From: Fusobacterium sp.
GTDB lineage: Bacteria; Fusobacteriota; Fusobacteriia; Fusobacteriales; Fusobacteriaceae
Assembly: GCF_030528405.1 (NCBI RefSeq)
Contig: NZ_JAUMYY010000005.1
Span: forward strand, 1 to 60,781
Direction: 5' to 3'
DNA length: 60,781 nucleotides
Shown: positions 54,611-60,781 of the stretch, piece by piece
Layout of the letters: each line of letters opens with the position of its first letter
How positions within the stretch are numbered: position 1 is the first letter of the stretch
The notes under the pieces: generated by a model
The model's database searches: none
What the model was told of the DNA's origin: nothing
The model's input: only the letters and a program-made list of their open reading frames with translations
Translations under genes and position numbers: made by a program

Positions 54611-55339
54611 CTATGCCTCCTCTCCAATTTGAAAAAAATTCTTTACAAATTGATTTTTAGGATTGTTTTTTATATTTTCAGGACTATCCACTTGAATAAC
54701 TTCACCTTTAGATAAAATACATATTCTATCTCCTAAATACATTGCTTCTTTCATATCATGAGTTACAAAAACCACCGTTATTTTCAATTCTTTATGAAGT
54801 TCTTTTATTAAATTTTGAAGTTGTGCTCTCGATATTGGATCAAGAGCACTAAAAGGTTCATCCATTAATAAAATTTTAGGTTCCGTTATGATAGCTCTCA
54901 ATATTCCTACTCTTTGCTGCTCTCCTCCAGATAATTCACTTGGAAACCTATCTAAATATTTATCAGAATCTAAACCTATTTTATTCAAAAGATATCTAGC
55001 CTTTTTGGCTCTTCTTTTCTTATCCCATTTTTTCATTTCTGGTATAAGTTCTATATTTTCACGAACAGACATATTAGGGAAAAGTGCTATCTGCTGTAAA
55101 ACATAACCTATATCCAATCTTAGTTCTCGTAGAGGATAATCTTTAATATCTTTTTTATCTATCTCTATGCTTCCTTTTGTAGGACTTAATAAATAATTTA
55201 TCATTTTTAAAAGAGTGGTTTTTCCACTTCCAGATGTCCCTGCTAAAACAAAAAACTCTCCTTTTTTTATTTCTAAATTAATGTTTTTTAAAACTTGTTC
55301 TCCATTAAATTCCTTTGATATATTTTTTAATTTTATCAA
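54611..55339 (-). CDS. Osmoprotectant ABC transporter ATP-binding protein
   Basis: The 242-aa chain has Walker A GTSGSGKTTLLK near residue 34, signature LSGGEQQRVG near residue 139, Walker B ILLMDEPFSALDP and the switch His in VFVTHDMKEA. OpuCA proteins often carry C-terminal CBS domains; here they are absent. It is the first gene of the pair. It has an AGGGAT site and a promoter-like AT-rich region upstream. Confidence 0.9.
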   Translation of the reverse strand: MIKLKNISKEFNGEQVLKNINLEIKKGEFFVLAGTSGSGKTTLLKMINYLLSPTKGSIEIDKKDIKDYPLRELRLDIGYVLQQIALFPNMSVRENIELIPEMKKWDKKRRAKKARYLLNKIGLDSDKYLDRFPSELSGGEQQRVGILRAIITEPKILLMDEPFSALDPISRAQLQNLIKELHKELKITVVFVTHDMKEAMYLGDRICILSKGEVIQVDSPENIKNNPKNQFVKNFFQIGEEA

Positions 55340-55425
55340 AAATTATCCCTCCTTTTTTCTTAATTGAATAGCTATTATGTTTTTAAAATATAATATAAAA
55401 TTTTAAATTTTTTAAATTATTTATA

Positions 55426-55472
55426 AAAATAGTCTTCTATAGTATTTACATTTTACCATAGAAGACTATTTT
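55426..55472 (-). terminator. Hairpin terminator after the DUF262 gene
   Basis: AAAATAGTCTTCTAT (55426-55440) and ATAGAAGACTATTTT (55458-55472) form a perfect 15-bp stem with a 17-base loop. It separates the DUF262 gene from the ABC transporter operon, both on the minus strand. Confidence 0.7.
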
Positions 55473-55544
55473 AAATCCTGATAATTTATAGAATTTTTCT
55501 ATACTTCTTAAATATATATTTAAAAGTATTCTTTAATCTTATAT

Positions 55545-57311
55545 TTAAAGAGGCTTTCCTTCCTTTTTTAAATCATCACAGTCTATATTTAAAATCTTTT
55601 CAAATTGATTAATAATCCATTGCCATCTATCCTTTAAAGCATTTTCATTCCATTGTCTTTTAAATTTGTTGTTATTATAGTCATCCAGTATATGTTGTGA
55701 AATTCTGAAAGCTGTTGTATTTTTTTCTTTTCCAGAAGAGTATGTCTCCATTTTGACATTGAAAGGACTATTAGCAGCTTCTACATTCTTCTTTCCACTT
55801 AATAGTGTTAAATTTGCAATACTTCTCAACCAGGTTCCAGCAATTTTATCACTAATATAATCCCACTCTCTATATTGATCATATCTTTTAGGTAAAATAT
55901 GCTCTAATTGTATTTCTTTTTCAAGCTTTATAAAATGTGGAACGGAATTATCTGTCATCTCATATTCAATCAATATAAGTAATGGTTTTATCCAAATTTC
56001 TTCATCAATTTCTCTAGACCTTATATTTTCTTTTACTAAAGCAATTATTTTATCCTTTTCTATTTTATTTTCAAATATTTTCTTTATATAATTAATATGC
56101 TTATTTTCTTTTATTGCTTTTATTACATTAAATGAACTCTGTTTTATTTGAGATAGCGTTTTTCCTGCAATCCAGTATAAATAATAAAACCTTCTTAATT
56201 CAATTAATAGTTCATCTATATATTTATACTTTTCAATAAACGCTGTCATAACAATACTTTTCCAATACATGCTCCATCTAATATACCTTAAAGAATAAAT
56301 AATTTTAGAGTTTGTATTGACTATTTTCTCATCGTATAAATTTGCAAAATCTTTTAAATTAGATATAACTTTGTTTGGATTCTTCCCTTTAAATAAATCT
56401 TGTAACTCTTCTGTCAATGATTTTTTAGGGTTATTCGCCAGTAAATAATATTCATACATAGTAAATAGTTCACTCAAGTTTATATCAGAGTTTTTCATGA
56501 CTTCTTCCATATTATACCAATCAGATATGAAGCTTTGTTCATATGTTTTTAATAATTCTCTATCATCTTTAAAATGAGAATTAAGGTTTCCAATTAAATA
56601 ACTTTTTATTAAATCTGCTGCTGTTAAATCCATTCCTCTATCATTTAATACTTGAAATAACTTTATTGCAAAATCTCTATTTGAGCAATCTATTCTAATT
56701 AATTGAACTTTATTAAATAGATAATTTACAAATTTTCCTCTTTCTTCAGAAGCCAAATTTGAAAGTTTTTCTTTAAAAATAAAAGCTGTATTTATAAATT
56801 TATAAATGGGTTCCTGATCATTTTTTAGTTGATATTTAAAAATTGGTGTTAATGAAGAAGTAGCCCCTTCATCTAAAATAGTTTTTGAAAAATCAGATTG
56901 ATGATTTAAATGTGTAAATAACCTTAAACGTCTATTTCTGTTATTTAAACTTATAGCTGATTTTATAGCGTCAATATCAACAGTAAATGGATTGCCAGTA
57001 TCATTACTATTAATATCTTTATAATTATCCCTAAGAACACAAAACAAAATCATCAAGGTTGTCATCCTTTGTTGCCCGTCCACAACATCAATATAACCAC
57101 TTTCATCTGAGGTTTTAGCTGTTATTATTGAACCTAAAAAATAGTTTTCCACATTATTCTCATAAGCATCCAAAATATCATACCATAATTGCTCAACTTG
57201 CTCATTAACCCATTTATACGGACGCTGATACTGAGGTATTCTATACAATGTTTTAGGGTCTCCAAATAATTGGCTTACAGATACACTTAAAGGTTTAAAA
57301 GATTCTTCCAT
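55545..57311 (-). CDS. DUF262/DUF1524 protein, GmrSD-like nuclease
   Basis: The ATG at 57311 has an AAAGGAG site 8 bases upstream. The N-terminal DUF262 domain shows YRIPQYQRPYKW and the nucleotide-site motif VVDGQQRMTTL near residue 78. The C-terminal DUF1524 domain carries the HNH-like elements EHILPKRYDQ near residue 470 and SIANLTLLSGKKN with following Asn and Phe residues. This layout is the single-chain form of GmrSD-type modification-dependent restriction and related anti-phage nucleases. A defence role is inferred from the family; no partner gene is adjacent. It sits between ordinary transporter genes and the CDI-like region. Confidence 0.82.
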   Translation of the reverse strand: MEESFKPLSVSVSQLFGDPKTLYRIPQYQRPYKWVNEQVEQLWYDILDAYENNVENYFLGSIITAKTSDESGYIDVVDGQQRMTTLMILFCVLRDNYKDINSNDTGNPFTVDIDAIKSAISLNNRNRRLRLFTHLNHQSDFSKTILDEGATSSLTPIFKYQLKNDQEPIYKFINTAFIFKEKLSNLASEERGKFVNYLFNKVQLIRIDCSNRDFAIKLFQVLNDRGMDLTAADLIKSYLIGNLNSHFKDDRELLKTYEQSFISDWYNMEEVMKNSDINLSELFTMYEYYLLANNPKKSLTEELQDLFKGKNPNKVISNLKDFANLYDEKIVNTNSKIIYSLRYIRWSMYWKSIVMTAFIEKYKYIDELLIELRRFYYLYWIAGKTLSQIKQSSFNVIKAIKENKHINYIKKIFENKIEKDKIIALVKENIRSREIDEEIWIKPLLILIEYEMTDNSVPHFIKLEKEIQLEHILPKRYDQYREWDYISDKIAGTWLRSIANLTLLSGKKNVEAANSPFNVKMETYSSGKEKNTTAFRISQHILDDYNNNKFKRQWNENALKDRWQWIINQFEKILNIDCDDLKKEGKPL

Positions 57312-57422
57312 TCCTTGCTCTCCTTTCATTTATAAAAATATTATTTGTACATTTTACATTCTTTTATTTTATGAATTGATACTATTTTATTTCTTTTTCT
57401 TTATCTATAAATCTTTTAATAA

Positions 57423-57447
57423 CTAGCTCAAAATTTATTTGAGCTAG
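57423..57447 (-). terminator. Hairpin after the first candidate immunity gene
   Basis: CTAGCTCAAA (57423-57432) pairs with TTTGAGCTAG (57438-57447) around a 5-base loop. It lies 12 bases past the stop at 57459. The tail is T-poor, so termination may be weak. Confidence 0.45.
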
Positions 57448-57458
57448 CTAGAAAAAAT

Positions 57459-58013
57459 TTATACCTCTTTTTCTTTTATTCTTTCTTCTAATATTCTTTT
57501 TATCTCCATTCCTTTTTGATATGATAATGAATAACCCCATTCATACTCTTTTCCATCTTTTGTAATAAACTTTATTGTACTTCTATCTCTGAAACTACCT
57601 CTAAATGAAGCATTTTTAGATCTTAAAGAACTATAGCCATAGAAAGGATTTACTTTAATTTCTTTTAAAAGTTTAAAGTCAAAAACTACTTCGTAATTTG
57701 GAGTAAAAATAGTTATTTTTTCACTAACTATTATCTTTTCTAAATACATTGCTAAAAAAAAATGAAACCCTAAAAAACCTGAACCTAAAAATGATAAAAT
57801 AAGAATTATATTGATAACTATTCCAAAATTAAAGTATTGGAAAAGTAAGTCTAAATATTTGAATAGTATACTTTCTTTATTTTTATCTAAAAATAGCATA
57901 AAAATAATTATTATTATTAAAAAAATATACCAACAATATAAATATTTCTTTTTCATAAATCCCTTTTTTATATAAATTTTCTCTTCAGATATATTAATTT
58001 TTAGATTATCCAT
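57459..58013 (-). CDS. Two-TM candidate immunity protein, 184 aa
   Basis: The start is placed at the ATG at 58013, which overlaps the stop of the toxin module (TAATG) and has a GGGAG site 7 bases upstream; a GTG two codons earlier is less likely. Two hydrophobic helices lie near residues 25-45 and 65-95, followed by a soluble domain with VVFDFKLLKEIKVNPF, reminiscent of bacterial PH domains. Position directly after a CdiA-like C-terminal module suggests it is the matching immunity protein. No similarity to a named family is certain. Confidence 0.6.
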   Translation of the reverse strand: MDNLKINISEEKIYIKKGFMKKKYLYCWYIFLIIIIIFMLFLDKNKESILFKYLDLLFQYFNFGIVINIILILSFLGSGFLGFHFFLAMYLEKIIVSEKITIFTPNYEVVFDFKLLKEIKVNPFYGYSSLRSKNASFRGSFRDRSTIKFITKDGKEYEWGYSLSYQKGMEIKRILEERIKEKEV

Positions 58014-58573
58014 TACCACTCTCCCTCATTTTTTCTTGAGTTTTTTAAAAAGTTATCAAATACTTCATATCCTCTTTTATCAATTTTAATATTTTTAGGA
58101 CTTCCTATTTCTATAAAAGTTGTATGTAATTCATATTTAAATGGATTTGGAATTCCTTTCCCAATATATAACCTTATTCCTCTAAATGACTTTAAAAAGT
58201 TCATATATTCTTTAAAAGAACTATTTTCTATATTATGTGGTTTCTTCAATAAATCAATTCCTATATTTAAATGCCCAAAAGCTATACTCCCACCAATTGA
58301 AGTAGTCAATTTTGATAAATCTTCAATATTATCATCTAAATATAACCCTATTTCTGCACTTACTCCTATATCTAATGAGCCAAATCCTATACTTGTGCTT
58401 CCTACATTATATGTTGTTAATGTTTCAGTTTTCTTGTCTAACAAAGTAAAAAATGATTGAGTTCTTGACATTCTTCCTCCAAATGAATATGCTTCTGATG
58501 TATAAAGCTCTATTCCATAATTCTCCCTATCTTCACTCGGAATACTCTTAGCTAAACTAAACTGCTCTTCCAA
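58013..58573 (-). CDS. Displaced CdiA-type C-terminal module (candidate toxin 2)
   Basis: The frame begins with the shared leader LEEQFSLAKSIPSEDRENY, almost identical to the module at 60109, and then diverges completely. The variable part contains glycine-rich strands (TSIGFGSLDIGVSAEIGLY and TTSIGGSIAFGHLNIGI). The TTG at 58573 is not a convincing start; in frame the reading extends upstream a further 19 codons to a TAG. Orphan cdiA-CT modules typically lack starts and serve as a store of toxin sequences. The toxic activity is not evident from motifs. Confidence 0.6.
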   Translation of the reverse strand: MEEQFSLAKSIPSEDRENYGIELYTSEAYSFGGRMSRTQSFFTLLDKKTETLTTYNVGSTSIGFGSLDIGVSAEIGLYLDDNIEDLSKLTTSIGGSIAFGHLNIGIDLLKKPHNIENSSFKEYMNFLKSFRGIRLYIGKGIPNPFKYELHTTFIEIGSPKNIKIDKRGYEVFDNFLKNSRKNEGEW

Positions 58574-58577
58574 TGTC

Positions 58578-59147
58578 TTATCTATAGATACATTCTTTCT
58601 TAAATTTGATAGATATTCTTCCTGCTGATACTATTTCATCTCTTTTTTCCTTATCTATTAAATCTGTATGTAGTTCTGCATTTAAATGTTTTTCTTCATC
58701 TTTTGTTACTTCTTGTGCCTTAGATAAGTCTGTATTAAAGCCTAATTCTTCTGATGTTTTCTTTTCTCCTGAAATAGTAAAATCTGTATTTATTGCTGTC
58801 GCTCTATTTATTTGCTCCTTATCCACCTTATCATGAACAACTGATATATTAGGTGTACTTCCAATGCTTGCGCTTATTCCTCCGCCTTTATTCTCATACT
58901 TGTTCTTATCTTCTAAATGATTTATAACTATTTCTTTAGCTTCTACTTTTAATTTCTTGTCTTTATTTAATGAACCTATTATAGCGCCTGTGTTAGTCAG
59001 CTTATTTTCTGCCTCTATATTTCCACCATTTCTTGCTATTACTGAGCTTTGTTTATCTACCCATGCTCCTTCTCCGCTTCCTTTAGATGAGTTTATGCTG
59101 AAATCTTTGATTGGCATAGCAGGATTTGCTGTAAAAATATAGTTATT
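58578..59147 (-). pseudogene. Haemagglutinin (FhaB/CdiA-like) fragment before toxin module 2
   Basis: The frame opens without a proper start just beyond the preceding gene and reads PAMPIKDFSINSSKGSGEG, then NGGNIEAENKLTNTGAIIG, GGGISASIGSTPNISVVHD and AELHTDLIDKEKRDEIVSAG, which are typical of the C-terminal part of large fusobacterial haemagglutinins. It ends at a TAA four bases before the module 2 reading. The two frames differ by one step, so the protein and the module are not joined. It looks like a broken copy left by recombination. Confidence 0.65.
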
Positions 59148-59152
59148 TTATT

Positions 59153-60100
59153 CTATTTTAAAAATGTACTTCTACTATCTCTTATCTCATTTATATCTTC
59201 TTTTAGCTTTAACATTGTTACTTCTTTTCCATCTATGCCATTATATCCTACTAAAACTTTTTTATCTTCATATTCTTTTTTTGATAAATAATTTATATAA
59301 AAAATATAGAAATCTATTTCTTCAAAATCCATATCTTTTAATATTTCTAAATTTTTTATTGCTTCGCTATCTCCATTTATTATAAAATTATCATCTTTTT
59401 TAGATATGAATGCTTTTTCTTCATCAAGTATTCTATTTAGAATATATTGGTATCTTTCATCTAATGGAGAAGTATATTTGACCATTAAATTTTTATTTTT
59501 TTGATTTAATCGTACTTTATTTTGCTCCTCTTTTATCATTTTTTGAATTTCTTCTAAATAAATAAAAAAATCTTCATTTTTATCATAACGGTTATCAATA
59601 CTAAATAATTTCCTTTTTCTTACATAATTCCATATTTTATATTCAATTCCAGATATTAATTTAATCCCAATTCTTTCATTTGATTTAAAATAATTTATTG
59701 GTGTATTTTTTTCGGCTTCTATAACTCTTTTTCCTAAATCAAAAACTGAAATTATTTCATTTACAGGTATGAAAAATTTTTTTATTTTTATTTTAGTGAA
59801 TAGTATTTTTTTATAGTAAAACTTTCCATTTTCACAAAAACATTCTTCATGAGCAAAAAAATATCTTAATGCTACTATTATAGTTTTCATTAAGAAATAT
59901 GTTATAAAAACCAAAATAAACAATGTTGATAAGAGAAATAATTTATCCAGTATATTCTCTTTTTCAATATAGAAAAAACTTATACAAAAAAGAAATAATA
60001 AAATTATTACAAAAACTTGTGAAAAAATAAGGGTTAGTAGAGCTGTAAAATCATAAATAGGCGTCAATTTTTTATTTACTATTTTTGTCATTATTTTCAT
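59153..60100 (-). CDS. Two-TM candidate immunity protein, 315 aa
   Basis: Two to three hydrophobic helices occupy residues 15-80, followed by a soluble region with FYYKKILFTKIKIKKFFIPVNEI, similar in style to the soluble part of the 184-aa protein, and a longer helical C-terminus. It lies 8 bases after candidate toxin module 1. The start at 60100 has an AAGGAAAGGA site; Met4 is an alternative. The family is not recognised. Membrane-integral immunity proteins are typical against toxins that act at the inner membrane, which is an inference here. Confidence 0.6.
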   Translation of the reverse strand: MKIMTKIVNKKLTPIYDFTALLTLIFSQVFVIILLFLFCISFFYIEKENILDKLFLLSTLFILVFITYFLMKTIIVALRYFFAHEECFCENGKFYYKKILFTKIKIKKFFIPVNEIISVFDLGKRVIEAEKNTPINYFKSNERIGIKLISGIEYKIWNYVRKRKLFSIDNRYDKNEDFFIYLEEIQKMIKEEQNKVRLNQKNKNLMVKYTSPLDERYQYILNRILDEEKAFISKKDDNFIINGDSEAIKNLEILKDMDFEEIDFYIFYINYLSKKEYEDKKVLVGYNGIDGKEVTMLKLKEDINEIRDSRSTFLK

Positions 60101-60108
60101 TCCTTTCC

Positions 60109-60666
60109 TTATTTTAAAGTTTCGCTGTAATCTATAATATCTTTTAAACTATCTATACTTTCATATTTTTCTTTTATAGATTCACGATTTTCAATTATAG
60201 ATTTTATCTTTAGCTTTAACCAATCTGGCGGATTAATTTTCCATACTTTTCTATAACCTATTCCAGCTAAAAAGCCAATAGTTCCAGATCTAACTGTAAA
60301 GTTTATATCATAATTAACATTATTATGACCATTTATTTCTATTTCTCCACTTCCTCTTAATCCATAACCAGCTGTTCCTTTTACTGTTCCAAAAAAGCCT
60401 TGAAAATCTTTTATAGGAGCCCCTAATTTGTTATATGTTTTTATTCCTACCCCTCCACTTGCTATATTAGGTCCTATCTCTGGCTCAAGAAAAGACACAA
60501 AACCATATTCTTCTTCTCCAGTTACAGGATCTCTATTAAAAACTATTCCAGTTTCTCCTCTCACTCCTCCAAGTTTAAATGTAATTTCTTTATCTATAAT
60601 AATAGCTTCGTAATTTTCCCTATCTTCACTTGGAATATTTTTTGCTAAAGTAAATTGCTCTTCCAA
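60109..60666 (-). CDS. CdiA-type C-terminal module (candidate toxin 1)
   Basis: The frame begins with LEEQFTLAKNIPSEDRENY, the same leader as in module 2, and then a different variable part: GVRGETGIVFNRDPVTG, EIEINGHNNVNYDINFTV and GTIGFLAGIGYRKVW. The TTG at 60666 is a doubtful start. Upstream lies a haemagglutinin frame that is out of step by two bases. The module precedes a membrane protein that may be its immunity partner. The activity cannot be named. Confidence 0.6.
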   Translation of the reverse strand: MEEQFTLAKNIPSEDRENYEAIIIDKEITFKLGGVRGETGIVFNRDPVTGEEEYGFVSFLEPEIGPNIASGGVGIKTYNKLGAPIKDFQGFFGTVKGTAGYGLRGSGEIEINGHNNVNYDINFTVRSGTIGFLAGIGYRKVWKINPPDWLKLKIKSIIENRESIKEKYESIDSLKDIIDYSETLK

Positions 60667-60670
60667 TGTT

Positions 60671-60781
60671 TTATCTATAGATATATTCTTTCTTAAATTT
60701 AATAGATTCTTCCTGCTCTTTTGATATAAACTTATTTTTAGATTTACTTTCCCCTATCTTTGTTTCTGCATATTTTGCTAT
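60671..60781 (-). pseudogene. C-terminal end of a haemagglutinin frame, truncated by a frameshift and the window edge
   Basis: The frame runs in from beyond the window and reads IAKYAETKIGESKSKNKFIS, then KEQEESIKFKKEYIYR and stop. Compared with the same DNA in module 2, two bases appear to be missing near 60698-60712; restoring them would join this frame to candidate toxin module 1. The full gene lies outside the window. Confidence 0.55.

Noticed and set aside
1-60781. rRNA or tRNA genes
   Set aside because: No rRNA segment or tRNA cloverleaf with a TTCRA-type arm and CCA end was recognised in the intergenic regions; I could not run a covariance search.

Overview
The window is very AT-rich and densely coded, and fits Fusobacterium (F. 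nucleatum/periodonticum type). It combines outer-membrane genes (a MlaA lipoprotein, a TolC-like channel with an RND pump, a FhaB/CdiA-like haemagglutinin) with low-GC Gram-positive style genes (a PolC-type DNA polymerase, a clostridial-type one-chain PurL, an Opu-type ABC transporter with fused permease and binding protein). The species call is an inference from gene content and composition; no rRNA or tRNA gene is present.

Layout. 1-1.5 kb: two unrecognised genes. 1.5-2.6 kb: a gene-poor stretch with two gene remnants, a promoter, a guanine-type purine riboswitch, a weak terminator, a 30-codon leader ORF that ends on a strong terminator, and a 127-bp tandem repeat. 2.6-13.4 kb: the purine operon purL-E-C-F-M-N-H-D, which makes IMP from PRPP apart from the purB and purK-type steps. 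Its PurF has lost the glutaminase nucleophile. 13.6-17 kb (minus): clpB with a heat-shock-type operator, and a thioredoxin-like lipoprotein. 17.2-28.1 kb (plus): hcp with a zinc-ribbon partner, an alpha/beta hydrolase, then a tight run of an AroB-Ppx/GppA fusion, a rhodanese protein, a HAD phosphatase, a TtcA-like protein, an orphan response regulator, a 49-aa protein and an acyl-AMP ligase/ACP/acyltransferase fusion. 28.3-28.8 kb (minus): two small membrane proteins. 29.0-31.5 kb: a second ligase/ACP/acyltransferase paralogue.

31.6-45.7 kb (minus): one long co-directional series starting at hpt: rsmA, a small DUF4911-like gene, khpA, rimM, trmD, a SPOUT-like methyltransferase, polC, a secreted hydrolase, mlaA, pepV, a DUF2156 gene and a Na/Pi cotransporter. 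45.9-52.5 kb (plus): a TetR-controlled tripartite RND efflux operon behind a consensus promoter with a double palindromic operator. 52.6-55.3 kb (minus): a low-molecular-weight tyrosine phosphatase and an osmoprotectant-type ABC transporter. 55.5-60.8 kb (minus): an accessory region with a DUF262/DUF1524 nuclease-like protein and two successive CdiA-type C-terminal modules, each followed by a two-TM candidate immunity protein. The haemagglutinin reading frame is broken at the same junction in both modules.

The four places where plus and minus genes converge (13.5, 28.2, 31.5 and 52.5 kb) all carry an inverted-repeat element with related ends, probably bidirectional terminators derived from, or resembling, a miniature transposable element. 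The observations I rate highest are the glutaminase-dead PurF, the layered purine leader, the AroB-Ppx fusion and the CDI-like module array.
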